A stretch of DNA of 18,141 nt from JBBTVP01 sp038063175 (GCA_038063175.1 JBBTVP010000025.1:1-18141), one strand, 5' to 3'. Counted from the stretch's first letter, positions 1 through 7,554 are shown. The notes: generated by a model not told the origin, from the sequence alone. Made by a program: numbers and translations.

Positions 1-687
1 ACGCTCTCATTTGTGGTGGGAGCAATACTTATCGGTCTCGTCTTTCCGCAAGTGAAACCGCTCTTCGAAGAAGCAGATTTCGATCTGCCGCTCATTACGC
101 GAGTATTCCTCACCATCGGAACATTCCTGAACGACTGGTGGTTCGCGGTCATTGTGTTCGTAATTATCCTGGGGTTCATCGTGGCCGACTATGTGCGTAC
201 CACCGAGGGGAAAGCAGTGGTGAATCAGGTGGCACTTACTATTCCCGTGCTCGGAGATTTTTTCAAAAAACTCTATGTGGCAAGATTTTCCGATATCGCG
301 AGCGTGTTAATCAAAGGCGGAATTCCAATTGCGCAGGCAATTGAAATCAGTGGGCACACCCTGGGGAGCGCTCTCTATCGTGAAATTCTCCACGATGTGG
401 CAGAAGGGGTACGTAGAGGTGAACTCATGAGTCAGGCGTTCGCACGGCACCAGAAGTTTTTCCCGCCGATTGTAAACCAGATGATCACGGTAGGGGAGCA
501 GACCGGAAAAGTTGATGAGATGTTCGTTCGTATCGGCAAGTTCTACAGTCGGGAAGTGGAAAACCTGGTGGGGAATTTAATCGAACTCATCCAGCCGATC
601 CTCATGGTAGTTATTGGAATACTTGTGGGGTTCCTCTTTGCGGCAATCCTTCTCCCGATCTATAATTTGATACAGGTAATCAGATAA
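1..687 (+). CDS. pilC: Type IV pilus inner-membrane platform protein PilC (GspF family), 3' part
   Basis: PilC/GspF is the polytopic inner-membrane platform that couples the cytoplasmic pilus ATPases to pilin insertion. The reading frame is open from the first base, so the gene is cut by the window edge and 228 residues remain of a family usually near 400. A hydrophobic stretch lies at about residues 5-16, a second at 45-65 and a third at 200-224, which is the usual arrangement for the second GspF repeat and the C-terminal anchor. Family-typical segments include the region around ARFSDIASVLIKGGIP and the stretch MITVGEQTGKVDEMF. The gene is followed by two pilins, pilD and minor pilins, which supports a pilus role rather than general secretion. 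What is seen is the C-terminal half; the pilus assignment over type II secretion is from context. Confidence 0.93.
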   Translation, partial: TLSFVVGAILIGLVFPQVKPLFEEADFDLPLITRVFLTIGTFLNDWWFAVIVFVIILGFIVADYVRTTEGKAVVNQVALTIPVLGDFFKKLYVARFSDIASVLIKGGIPIAQAIEISGHTLGSALYREILHDVAEGVRRGELMSQAFARHQKFFPPIVNQMITVGEQTGKVDEMFVRIGKFYSREVENLVGNLIELIQPILMVVIGILVGFLFAAILLPIYNLIQVIR

Positions 688-705
688 AGGTCGAGCAAAT
701 AAAAT

Positions 706-792
706 GCGATGCCAATATACTAATGCATACTAATTATGCGAATGTCTGTTCGCAATTAGTATCATTAGCATGAATTCGCATATGAGCATCGC
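706..792 (+). repeat. Dispersed imperfect palindrome, copy 1 (upstream of pilin)
   Basis: This 87-bp sequence begins GCGATGCCAATATAC and ends GCATCGC, so the ends are perfect inverted repeats. The arms continue with interrupted pairing to a small terminal hairpin, GCGAA with TTCGC at about 728-743. It is the most diverged of three related copies (others at 5374-5462 and 8835-8924). It fills almost the whole gap between pilC and the next pilin and ends 12 nt before the pilin ATG. I see no Shine-Dalgarno sequence in the remaining gap. Confidence 0.88.
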
Positions 793-804
793 AGAAAATA
801 CAAT

Positions 805-1308
805 ATGCAAACAAATCTAAGAAAAGGTTTTACGTTGATTGAGCTTTTGATCGTGATCGCGATCATCGGCATTCTCGCCTCGGCACTTCTTGTTTCGTTG
901 GGTGGAGCGCGAAAAGCGGCGCGAGATGCTCGAAGGGTTGCCGATATGCGTCAAGTTCAGACAGCGCTTGAGGTGTATTTCAATCAGTGTGGTAATTATC
1001 CTGGAGCGGCGGCGTGTGGTGTAGCGAATCCTGCGAACTGGGCGGGGCTTTCCGCTTCGCTTGTGCAGAATATTCCGGATGATCCAATTGATACTGCACC
1101 ATATCAGTACTCATATTACGTAGAAACGGCTGGTGGAAATCAGCGGTATATTCTACGGGGAGTATTAGAGAATGATAACATCGCATTACAGGATGACATC
1201 GATAACCTCACTGTTCCTGTGGGGACATGGGCACCCGCTAATCCGAATACTCTCTGTGGTGCAACTCCGGAAATATCCCCAAACTGGCATTACTGCCTTG
1301 GTTTCTAG
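805..1308 (+). CDS. Type IV pilin / pseudopilin (prepilin N-terminus)
   Basis: This 167-residue protein has a classic class III signal: a short basic leader ending K-G at residue 8, then F-T-L-I-E with the glutamate at mature position 5, followed by a hydrophobic helix of about 20 residues (IVIAIIGILASALLVSL). PilD is expected to cut after Gly8 and methylate the new Phe. After the helix comes the charged amphipathic segment ARDARRVADMRQVQTALEVY typical of GspG/PilE-like proteins, then a Cys-containing globular domain. It lies between pilC and a second pilin and has its own terminator at 1328-1357, so it may be a major subunit. The ATG at 805 follows palindrome copy 1 with no evident ribosome-binding site. 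Major versus minor subunit cannot be decided from sequence alone. Confidence 0.92.
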   Translation: MQTNLRKGFTLIELLIVIAIIGILASALLVSLGGARKAARDARRVADMRQVQTALEVYFNQCGNYPGAAACGVANPANWAGLSASLVQNIPDDPIDTAPYQYSYYVETAGGNQRYILRGVLENDNIALQDDIDNLTVPVGTWAPANPNTLCGATPEISPNWHYCLGF

Positions 1309-1327
1309 CCAGAAAGAAGATGGTTTC

Positions 1328-1357
1328 CTAAAACGAGCCCCGATGGGCTCGTTTTAG
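1328..1357 (+). terminator. Rho-independent terminator after the first pilin
   Basis: A perfect 13-bp stem (CTAAAACGAGCCC with GGGCTCGTTTTAG) closes a CGAT loop. The A-rich start and T-rich end make it usable on either strand, but the 20-bp distance from the pilin stop codon points to the plus strand. Confidence 0.88.
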
Positions 1358-1386
1358 ATTTCCTGTCCCATAAATCAAAATCCCGC

Positions 1387-1392
1387 TATAAT
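1387..1392 (+). promoter_or_regulatory. -10 box for leaderless pilin transcript
   Basis: A perfect TATAAT ends 6 nt before the ATG at 1399, which places the expected transcription start at or next to the start codon. There is no good TTGACA-type -35 box at the usual spacing. The arrangement predicts a leaderless mRNA. It lies directly after the terminator at 1328-1357, so the downstream pilus genes start a new transcription unit. Confidence 0.7.
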
Positions 1393-1398
1393 AGTTAC

Positions 1399-2004
1399 AT
1401 GCGTCGCGGATTTACCTTAGTTGAATTACTTGTGGTCATCGGAATTTTTGGCATTCTTCTTTCCATGTTTCTCGTGGGGGCTTCTGGGGCGCGCCGGACT
1501 GGCCGCGACAACCGCCGCATTTCGGACCTCAAAGCCGTCGAGCAAGGTCTTCAGCTCTATCGCATAAAATGCGGCATGTTTCCGGGAAGGTATGATCCAA
1601 ATCCGAATATCGGATGTACCGGCGGCCTGGTCCCTGTTGGTCCATCACAGGGTCCCCAAACATGGGCAGATCTTGTGACCACGCTTACGACTGCCCCCAT
1701 TGGATTTGGAGAAGCACCGTCCGATCCGCTCCCTGGTGGAAGCTATAACTACTGGGTGCAGCTTGGGGACTCTACGGTTCCAACGCCGCGAGCGCAGTGC
1801 TATATTTTAAAAGCTACGCTCGAGACAAATCACCGGTCACTCGCGAACGATCTTGAAGATAATCAGATTGTAACCTCTCTTACACCCTCAAACTGCAACA
1901 ATACGGGATGCAAGGTGTTATATCCGACTCCACCTCCCGAGTGTAATGACAGCGCAGGATTTAATTATTGCGTAGGGAACATTGAATGTTTCCATGGATT
2001 CTAG
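1399..2004 (+). CDS. Type IV pilin / pseudopilin
   Basis: This 201-residue protein begins MRRG, followed by FTLVE, so the leader is only four residues and the prepilin peptidase site is G4/F5 with Glu at mature position 5. The hydrophobic helix LLVVIGIFGILLSMFLVGA follows, then an Arg-rich segment and LKAVEQGLQLY as in GspG-like proteins. The globular part has several cysteines, some near the C-terminus (C-N-N-T-G-C and later), suggesting disulfide bonding outside the cell. It is expressed from its own -10 box and appears leaderless. Its 3' end overlaps the pilD start by 11 nt, implying translational coupling with the processing enzyme. It is paralogous in layout to the pilin at 805. Confidence 0.92.
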   Translation: MRRGFTLVELLVVIGIFGILLSMFLVGASGARRTGRDNRRISDLKAVEQGLQLYRIKCGMFPGRYDPNPNIGCTGGLVPVGPSQGPQTWADLVTTLTTAPIGFGEAPSDPLPGGSYNYWVQLGDSTVPTPRAQCYILKATLETNHRSLANDLEDNQIVTSLTPSNCNNTGCKVLYPTPPPECNDSAGFNYCVGNIECFHGF

Positions 2005-2890
2005 CGTATTTTCTGTACTGCTATTCGCGGTTGGTGCCGCGGTAGGCAGTTTTCTGAATGTCCTTGCGTTTCGGTACGATCCCGACAAGCCGATTTTTCG
2101 TCGCGGCATAATCGGCGGAAGATCGCATTGTATGGGCTGCGGGAAGACGCTCTTGTGGTATGAGCTTATTCCAATCGTGAGTTTTGTTATCCAGCGTGGC
2201 CGGTGCCGTTCCTGCGGTATGCGTCTTTCGATTCAGTATCCATTCCTCGAAATCCTCGGGGGACTCATCGCGTTTGGAATTCCCTTCATCACATTTGAGG
2301 TTTACGACGTGGCACTGCATCGAATCGATGGCGCTCTTCCTCTTTGGTATTTTTTCCTTGTTGGGATTTTCGAACTTAGCGCATTTATTTACCTTTTCAT
2401 TTCTGCGGTTGATGCGCGTCTCACTATTATTCCCGACCAATCAAACCTGCTTTTGATTGTGTTCGCGGGGCTTAAAATCTGGATTCTGACCGTGGCATCT
2501 ATATGGAGCGATTTCACGGGTTCATTCGTAGGTCACTATGCCGCTATTTTCGGATTCCGTGAAAATATTCTTCTGAACCACATTGTGGCAGCCCTCTTCG
2601 GGCTCGCTTTTTTCGGAATCATCTGGGGACTTTCCCGTGGACGAGCAATGGGTATGGGGGATGTAAAGCTTGCCGGGGTAACCGGACTGTTACTTGGGTG
2701 GCCCGACACCATGTTTGCGCTTCTTCTCGCCTTCATCGTGGGTGCGCTCTTTGGTATACTTCTTATAGTGCGTCGCAAGAAGAATATGAAGTCGAGCGTG
2801 GCGTTTGGCCCCTTTGTTGCGATCGGGGTCGCGCTCATCGTAAGTTGCGGGCAGAAACTTATGGATGGATATTTTGCGTTGTTTCCATGA
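1994..2890 (+). CDS. pilD: Prepilin peptidase / N-methyltransferase PilD (A24 family)
   Basis: PilD is the membrane aspartyl protease that removes prepilin leaders and methylates the new N-terminus. The N-terminal FAVGAAVGSFLNVLAFR is the family signature. It is followed by two C-x2-C pairs (about residues 47-50 and 72-75), the metal-binding methyltransferase-associated motif. The catalytic aspartates are in SAVDARLTIIPD and in GMGDVKLAG. About seven or eight hydrophobic segments are visible. I chose the ATG at 1994 (298 residues); an in-frame TTG at 1982 would add four residues. It overlaps the upstream pilin and is followed closely by minor pilins, so it is co-transcribed with its substrates. 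Confidence 0.95.
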   Translation: MDSSVFSVLLFAVGAAVGSFLNVLAFRYDPDKPIFRRGIIGGRSHCMGCGKTLLWYELIPIVSFVIQRGRCRSCGMRLSIQYPFLEILGGLIAFGIPFITFEVYDVALHRIDGALPLWYFFLVGIFELSAFIYLFISAVDARLTIIPDQSNLLLIVFAGLKIWILTVASIWSDFTGSFVGHYAAIFGFRENILLNHIVAALFGLAFFGIIWGLSRGRAMGMGDVKLAGVTGLLLGWPDTMFALLLAFIVGALFGILLIVRRKKNMKSSVAFGPFVAIGVALIVSCGQKLMDGYFALFP

Positions 2891-2895
2891 CGAGT

Positions 2896-2957
2896 GGAAT
2901 GTAGAAAGTAAAATGAAAAAAAACATTCCCCATTTCCCAGTCCCCATTTCCCAATCC
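2896..2957 (+). repeat. Low-complexity purine/pyrimidine insertion at the start of a minor pilin
   Basis: A purine-rich run beginning GTAGAAAGT at 2901 passes into repeated CCCCATTTCCCA-type words. It spans the pilD-pilin junction and encodes most of the leader peptide of the next gene. The same order of words recurs inside ligA at 5951-6013. Confidence 0.6.
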
Positions 2958-3569
2958 GGATTTTCCCTCGTTGAGGCGCTTGTCGTAATCTCGATTACGA
3001 TCATCCTTACGAGCATTCTCGTTGTTCATTCACGAACAAGCGAGCGGCAAATTCTTTTTTTTCGCGAGCAGTCGGTACTTATCTCTGCATTGCTCCGCGC
3101 AAAATCATTCTCCATTCAGACGTTCCAGCCGGAACTTCAGCCCGGACTCCCGTCGCCTTCAACTGCGGACCGGGTGTGCGGGTGGGGTGTGCACTTCGAC
3201 CGGTCAGACCCTTTGGCTCCTGTAATTGTTTTTAGCGATCTCGCGCCGGGGGGAGGGAATTCCAACTGTACGAGCGCAAACAAGATGTATTCCCAGGGAC
3301 AAAATGAAAAATTCGAGACGATTGTGTTTGACTCTTCAATCATAATTGAGTGTGTAGATGTAGTGGCGCCAGGACAGTTATGTGCTTCGAACGCCAATAA
3401 GCTTGATATTACATTCAAGCCGCCTGACCCAGAGGTTTTCTTTTTTGTGGATTCAGCTCCGCGGACCGGCGAAGCGGTGGTAGTGCTGAAGCTTAATGAT
3501 CCCAATCAGCCGCGCACCGCAACGATACGTGTTTCAGAGATCGGTCAGGTAAGCGTGACAAATCCATGA
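2913..3569 (+). CDS. Minor pilin-like protein, GspH/FimT type
   Basis: This 218-residue protein has a prepilin signal with leader MKKNIPHFPVPISQSG, then F-S-L-V-E with Glu at mature position 5 and a hydrophobic helix up to about residue 37. The ATG at 2913 gives a normal 16-residue leader; an upstream in-frame ATG at 2865 would sit inside pilD and gives an untypical leader. After the helix, the segment SERQILFFREQSVLISALLRAKSF resembles GspH/FimT proteins. The C-terminal part is beta-rich with several Cys. It ends in an ATGA overlap with the next pilin. GspH/FimT proteins prime pilus or pseudopilus assembly. The subtype is inferred from order in the cluster and weak similarity. Confidence 0.82.
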   Translation: MKKNIPHFPVPISQSGFSLVEALVVISITIILTSILVVHSRTSERQILFFREQSVLISALLRAKSFSIQTFQPELQPGLPSPSTADRVCGWGVHFDRSDPLAPVIVFSDLAPGGGNSNCTSANKMYSQGQNEKFETIVFDSSIIIECVDVVAPGQLCASNANKLDITFKPPDPEVFFFVDSAPRTGEAVVVLKLNDPNQPRTATIRVSEIGQVSVTNP

Positions 3570-4231
3570 AGCAATATAGCGTACGGCATATACGTTTTGT
3601 CCGTGGTGATTCAATGATCGAGATGCTCGTCGCGATTTCGATCGTGGCAGTAAGTCTTGTGGGAATCCTTTCCCTTGTGGGGCGTTCGTTTGCCCTGAAT
3701 CGTCTCACCACCGAACAGTATGTGGCGACCTACCTTGCAGCCGAGGGTATGGAGCTTGTGAAAAACTTGTTTGACCACAGCTATCTACTCGAAGTACAAA
3801 ATGTTGGCGGTGTTTCGAATAGATTTTACGGGTGGACTGGGGCTGGCTCAATCGCGCCGAGCGGTTCGTACGGGCTTTACTACTTGGACTACAGCGATAC
3901 GACGCTTATATCTGTGCCCGGAGGGTGTGCGATAACTCTTCCGCCTACCGAGGCAACGGTCGCTAATCTTTTTCAAACATGCGGGAGTGCCCAACTCCCA
4001 TACCTGAATTTTGCCCCTCCCCCCGCAGGTGCGGGCTACCAATACACGAGTGGCACACCGACAAAATTCAGAAGGGTGATTATCATCGACGAACCAACAG
4101 AGGGGAATCCGGACGATCCGACGCTTCCTACTATTGATTACCGAATCACTTCTGCAGTTGGGTGGGAGAGCCGAGGAGGTGAATTTGTCGTGCAGCTCCA
4201 AGATCATTTCTTACCGTGGCGAATACCATAA
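3566..4231 (+). CDS. Minor pilin-like protein, PilV/GspI type
   Basis: This 221-residue protein has a leader ending R-G at residue 14. The mature protein would begin D-S-M-I-E, with Glu at position 5, followed by the helix MLVAISIVAVSLVGILSLVG. An aspartate at mature position 1 is unusual, since Phe or Met is typical, though PilV-like minor pilins are more variable there. The segment YVATYLAAEGMELVKNLFD matches the A-x2-A-E-G-x-E motif common in PilV/GspI-like proteins. The start codon overlaps the preceding stop (ATGA at 3566), so translation is probably coupled. Together with the flanking genes it would form the pilus tip complex. Confidence 0.83.
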   Translation: MKQYSVRHIRFVRGDSMIEMLVAISIVAVSLVGILSLVGRSFALNRLTTEQYVATYLAAEGMELVKNLFDHSYLLEVQNVGGVSNRFYGWTGAGSIAPSGSYGLYYLDYSDTTLISVPGGCAITLPPTEATVANLFQTCGSAQLPYLNFAPPPAGAGYQYTSGTPTKFRRVIIIDEPTEGNPDDPTLPTIDYRITSAVGWESRGGEFVVQLQDHFLPWRIP

Positions 4232-4235
4232 AAAA

Positions 4236-4316
4236 TAGACAATAGACAATTAACTATGAACAATAATATTTGGCAGCGATTGAGAATTGTAAATTGTAAA
4301 TTGATTATTGTTAATC
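4236..4316 (+). repeat. AT-rich low-complexity repeat with inverted word pairs
   Basis: AGACAATAGACAATTAACT on the left is mirrored by repeated ATTGTAAATTG and ATTGTTAAT words on the right, giving partial self-complementarity. It covers the gap after the PilV-like gene and the first 20 codons of the next gene. Confidence 0.55.
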
Positions 4317-4792
4317 ATCGTGGATTTACTTTGATCGAGCTCATGATCGCGATGGGAGTGTTTGTGTTGGTTATCGGAATCATTGCGAACATTTTTATCA
4401 CTTCGCTCCAGCGGCAGCGATCAGTGGTAGCGCTCATGGTTGCGAACGATAACGCATCGCTCGCCCTCGAACAAATGGCTCGCGAGATTCGTACCGGTTC
4501 CGGGTTTTCGGTGGATGTTAACGGCGCGCTTCACTTTATGAATGCAAAGGGTGAGGCGATCGAGTATCGCTATAACGCGCATGCGATCGAACGAAGGGTG
4601 GATTTGGGGACGTACTTTCCGCTCACGAGCGGTAATGTTACGATAAGCGCTCTCCGGTTTTTACTCCCAAACATTAATAACGCATTATGGCCCCCACGCA
4701 TCGTTATTAATGCGCAGGTGACGTTCACCGATAGATTCCTCCAGAATGCAGTGAATGATTTCCAGACAACCGTAAGCGCGAGGGAAATATGA
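4256..4792 (+). CDS. Minor pilin-like protein, PilW/GspJ type
   Basis: This 178-residue protein carries an unusually long leader of 23 residues ending H-R-G, then F-T-L-I-E and the helix LMIAMGVFVLVIGIIANIFI. The leader is encoded by AT-rich repeat DNA. The segment SLALEQMAREIRTGSGF after the helix is the characteristic PilW/GspJ motif (L-x2-M-x-R-E-I-R). The remainder is beta-rich. The stop overlaps the next start (ATGA at 4789). No Shine-Dalgarno sequence is visible before the ATG at 4256, so a later start is possible, but no other in-frame ATG precedes the hydrophobic core. It is expected to act with the PilV and PilX-like proteins in initiating the fibre. Confidence 0.83.
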   Translation: MNNNIWQRLRIVNCKLIIVNHRGFTLIELMIAMGVFVLVIGIIANIFITSLQRQRSVVALMVANDNASLALEQMAREIRTGSGFSVDVNGALHFMNAKGEAIEYRYNAHAIERRVDLGTYFPLTSGNVTISALRFLLPNINNALWPPRIVINAQVTFTDRFLQNAVNDFQTTVSAREI

Positions 4793-5349
4793 GTAGCAAT
4801 AACTTGAAACTGAAAACTAAAAACTTAAAGCGCGAAGAGGGGCAGGCCCCGTTCGAGGTAAGTCCCGCTATCGAGACGGGACTGCCGGAACGCCCGCGGC
4901 GATCCGGACCTCAAACGGGGCAGGTCATGCTTCTCACGGTTATTGTGATGGCGACTGTATTTCTTTCGGTAACGGCGATCGCGGGGACGCTCATGGTGTA
5001 CCAGTTGAGCCAGGTTGCAAAAGTGGTGGATTCCGCAAAATCTATTTTTGCGGCAGACGCGGGCATAGAGCGGGGACTCTTCGCGGTGTTTCGCTGTAAT
5101 CCGACTACTCCAGTATTCCCATCTGCGTGGCAGGCGCAACCACCTTTGGACATTATTAAAATTTGTGATTCAGCTCGGAATCAGATACCCACGGGAGTGA
5201 CACCCCCGTTCGTGAATGGCGCAACTTACAAAATGGAGATTCGTGGTAACGCGGGGCAGAATCAAAATACGCCACCGAATCAAGTTGATTGGATTCGAGC
5301 GACGGGCAGTGCGGGGAAGTCGGCTCGTGCGTTTGAAATACTCTTCTAA
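4789..5349 (+). CDS. PilX-like minor pilin with an inserted segment near the N-terminus
   Basis: This 186-residue protein has a single hydrophobic helix (VMLLTVIVMATVFLSVTAIAGTLMVYQL, described here as about residues 46-73), followed by AKSIFAADAGIERGLFAVF. The A-x-D-A-G-x-E pattern is typical of PilX/GspK-like N-termini. It lacks a clear G-F-T-L-x-E prepilin site; the residues before the helix read G-Q-V-M-L, as in many PilX-like proteins. The 45 residues before the helix contain repeat-derived sequence (from 4804-4830) and a 26-codon insertion bounded by duplicated G-Q codons (4839-4924). Without it the protein would read E-E-G-Q-V-M-L. It is the last gene of the pilus run and is followed by palindrome copy 2. 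Confidence 0.8.
   Translation: MSSNNLKLKTKNLKREEGQAPFEVSPAIETGLPERPRRSGPQTGQVMLLTVIVMATVFLSVTAIAGTLMVYQLSQVAKVVDSAKSIFAADAGIERGLFAVFRCNPTTPVFPSAWQAQPPLDIIKICDSARNQIPTGVTPPFVNGATYKMEIRGNAGQNQNTPPNQVDWIRATGSAGKSARAFEILF
4804..4830 (+). repeat. Short A-rich low-complexity word repeat in pilX-like gene
   Basis: Tandem variants of ACTTGAAACTGAAAACT form codons 6-14 of the PilX-like gene. It resembles the other low-complexity insertions in style, but it is short and could be chance. Confidence 0.4.
4839..4924 (+). mobile_element. 70-bp palindromic insertion with 8-bp direct repeats (MITE-like)
   Basis: GGGGCAGG occurs at 4839-4846 and again at 4917-4924, flanking 70 bp. The insert begins CCCCGTTCGAGGT (4847-4859), complementary with one mismatch to ACCTCAAACGGGG (4908-4920). 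Inside lie two further hairpins: AGTCCCG (4861-4867) with CGGGACT (4877-4883), and CCGGA (4885-4889) with TCCGG (4903-4907). This is a compact three-way junction. The 78-bp gain keeps the frame. Removing it restores the normal E-E-G-Q-V-M-L junction of a PilX-like protein. No transposase is present, so any mobility would be non-autonomous. Confidence 0.7.
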
Positions 5350-5373
5350 ACTGCGATGCTCATACACTGAATT

Positions 5374-5462
5374 GCGATGCCAATATGCGGATGCATGCTA
5401 ATTATACTAATACGACGTAACGCCATTCGTATTATTAGTATGAATTAGTATATTTGCATCGC
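5374..5462 (+). repeat. Dispersed imperfect palindrome, copy 2 (upstream of ligA)
   Basis: This 89-bp element begins GCGATGCCAATATGC and ends GCATCGC. It is nearly identical to copy 3 and pairs along arms of about 39 bp around a CGACGTAACG-type centre. Several differences from copy 3 in the left arm are A-to-G changes that keep G-U pairing in a plus-strand RNA. It ends 10 nt before the ligA ATG. A short extra end-like sequence, GCGATGCTCATAC, lies just upstream at 5353-5365. Confidence 0.9.
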
Positions 5463-5472
5463 ATAAATTGCT

Positions 5473-7548
5473 ATGACTAAGAATGAAGCAAAAGAGCGCA
5501 TCGAGCGTCTGCGGAAAACCATTGATCGTTATCGGTACGAGTACCACGTGCTCGATCGCTCTTCGATTTCAGACGAGGCGCTTGATTCCTTAAAACACGA
5601 ACTTTCTGAACTTGAGGGGCGTTTTCCGGAGTTCATTACACCGGATTCTCCGACGCAGCGAGTTGAGGGAAAGCCACTCGACACGTTTTCGAAGGCTTCC
5701 CATGAGAGCCCGATGCTTTCTTTAACCGATGTGTTCATCGAAGCAGAATTTCGGGCATGGTTTGAACGCGTCACTAATTTTCTTTCGAGACCGATTACCC
5801 CTGCTTTCTACTGCGAACCAAAAATTGACGGACTCGCGATTGAGCTTGTGTATGAGCATGGAATATTCGTCCAAGGATCAACCCGAGGGAATGGCTTGGT
5901 AGGGGAGGATGTGACGCAAAACTTGAAAACCATTGAAGCAATTCCGTTAAAGTTGAAAGTAGAAAGTGAAAAGTCGAAAAATTCCATTCCCCATTCCCCA
6001 TTACACATTCCTCCGCGCCTCGTTGTTCGGGGTGAGGTATTTCTCACGAAGAAAGAATTTGCACGCATCAACCGCGAGCAAGAGAAGCATGGTGGAAAGC
6101 CATACGCAAACCCGAGGAACGTTGCCGCGGGATCTATTCGCCAGCTCGATCCGAAGATCGCAGCTTCCCGGAAGCTTGATTCATACCAGTACTCAATCGT
6201 GACCGATCTTGGCCAGAAGACACATGAAGATGAGCACGAAATTCTCCGTTCATTTGGATTCAAAACAAATCCAGACACGAAGGCGGTAGAGTCGCTCGAA
6301 GAAGTGATTAAATACCGAAACTACTGGGAGAAGCACCGCGACAAACTTCCGTATGAGATCGATGGAGTGGTGGTAATTTTGAATCAAAACCGTGATTTTG
6401 AAGCTGCGGGCGTGGTAGGGAAAGCGCCACGAGGATCGGTTGCCTACAAATTTGCGGCACGGGAAGCGACCACGGTGGTGAAAGACATCCATGTGCAGGT
6501 GGGCCGAACCGGAGCGCTCACTCCGGTTGCCGAGCTTGAACCAGTCTCGGTTTCAGGGGTAACGATTTCCCATGCCACGCTGCACAACCGCGACGAAATC
6601 GAACGCCTTGGGCTCAAAATCGGCGACACTGTGCTTATTTCCCGTGCGGGAGATGTCATCCCGAAAATCATCAAGGTATTCACCGAGATGCGCACTGGCA
6701 AAGAGCGTGCGTTCCGGTTTCCGGATACATGCCCTGCGGACGGATCTAAAGTTGTTGAGGACGGAGTGATTCTCCGGTGTTCGAATCCGAACTGCGGTGC
6801 ACGGACGCGGGAATCTCTCTACCATTTTGTCTCGCGCGGCGGGTTCAATATCGAAGGGCTTGGGGAAAAAATCATCGATCGCTTTATGGACGAAGGATTA
6901 ATCGGAGATGCCGCAGATATTTTTACGCTCACGAAAGGCGATATCGAAGTACTCGAGCGATTTGGGGAAAAATCCGCGGAAAATATCGTTGCAGAAATTG
7001 CCGCGAAGAAAGAAATTTCTTTGCTGCGGCTTTTGGTAGCTCTCGGTATTTTGCACGTTGGCGAGGAAACCGCTGGCGTGCTTGCGCAGGCAATTTTCAA
7101 TTTTCAATTTCCAATTTCCAAACCAACTGATGTATTAAAGGTGTTTCATACAATGTCGCTCGAAAATTTACAGCAAATTCGTGACGTCGGGCCGAAAGTC
7201 GCGGAGAGTATTTACGGATGGTTCCGCGATCCTCGGCACCGAAAGCTCATCGAGAAGCTTGATGTGGCAGGAGTTACTGTTCAGCCGATGAAGTTGAAAA
7301 CCGGAGGGAAATTTAAAGGGATGACGTTTGTGTTTACGGGAACCATGGAATCACTCGAACGGGAAGATGCAAAGGAAAAGGTGAGGGAGGAGGGAGGGGA
7401 TGTGTCCGAGTCGGTTTCAAAAAAAACGACGTATGTGGTCTTCGGGGAGAATCCTGGTTCGAAAGTGGAAAAGGCGAAGAAACTAGAGGTAAAAACGCTT
7501 ACAGAACATGAGTTTTTGAAGCTATTGACAAGTCATACGAATACGTAG
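5473..7548 (+). CDS. ligA: NAD-dependent DNA ligase LigA
   Basis: LigA seals nicks during replication and repair using NAD. The 691 residues are slightly longer than E. coli LigA (671). The N-terminal Ia domain has YRYEYHVLD (about residues 20-28). The adenylation motif E-P-K-I-D-G places the nucleotidyl lysine at 117. The OB fold follows (VGRTGALTPVAELEPV), then the zinc module, HhH repeats, and a C-terminal BRCT domain from about residue 613 (GMTFVFTGTME onward). The zinc module reads C420-P-A-D423, then C436 and C441, so the usual second cysteine is Asp. Residues about 162-180 and 541-551 are low-complexity insertions. The start codon follows palindrome copy 2 with no Shine-Dalgarno sequence. 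A strong promoter for the next gene overlaps the 3' end. Confidence 0.98.
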   Translation: MTKNEAKERIERLRKTIDRYRYEYHVLDRSSISDEALDSLKHELSELEGRFPEFITPDSPTQRVEGKPLDTFSKASHESPMLSLTDVFIEAEFRAWFERVTNFLSRPITPAFYCEPKIDGLAIELVYEHGIFVQGSTRGNGLVGEDVTQNLKTIEAIPLKLKVESEKSKNSIPHSPLHIPPRLVVRGEVFLTKKEFARINREQEKHGGKPYANPRNVAAGSIRQLDPKIAASRKLDSYQYSIVTDLGQKTHEDEHEILRSFGFKTNPDTKAVESLEEVIKYRNYWEKHRDKLPYEIDGVVVILNQNRDFEAAGVVGKAPRGSVAYKFAAREATTVVKDIHVQVGRTGALTPVAELEPVSVSGVTISHATLHNRDEIERLGLKIGDTVLISRAGDVIPKIIKVFTEMRTGKERAFRFPDTCPADGSKVVEDGVILRCSNPNCGARTRESLYHFVSRGGFNIEGLGEKIIDRFMDEGLIGDAADIFTLTKGDIEVLERFGEKSAENIVAEIAAKKEISLLRLLVALGILHVGEETAGVLAQAIFNFQFPISKPTDVLKVFHTMSLENLQQIRDVGPKVAESIYGWFRDPRHRKLIEKLDVAGVTVQPMKLKTGGKFKGMTFVFTGTMESLEREDAKEKVREEGGDVSESVSKKTTYVVFGENPGSKVEKAKKLEVKTLTEHEFLKLLTSHTNT
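5951..6013 (+). repeat. Low-complexity insertion inside ligA
   Basis: A purine-rich run with GTAGAAAGTGAAAAGTCG leads into repeated CCATTCCCCATT words. It encodes extra residues between I-P-L-K-L and L-V-V-R-G-E-V-F, which are close together in other LigA proteins. The word order matches the repeat at 2896-2957. Confidence 0.6.
7091..7122 (+). repeat. Low-complexity insertion inside ligA HhH region
   Basis: Tandem CAATTTTCAATTTTCAATTT-type words encode the atypical N-F-Q-F-P-I-S segment. The frame is kept. Confidence 0.5.
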
Positions 7549-7554
7549 TATAAT
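7525..7554 (+). promoter_or_regulatory. Consensus sigma70-type promoter
   Basis: TTGACA at 7525-7530 and TATAAT at 7549-7554 both match the consensus exactly, separated by 18 bp. It overlaps the last codons of ligA. Transcription should start near 7561 and give a leader of about 190 nt before the ATG at 7752. Confidence 0.88.
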
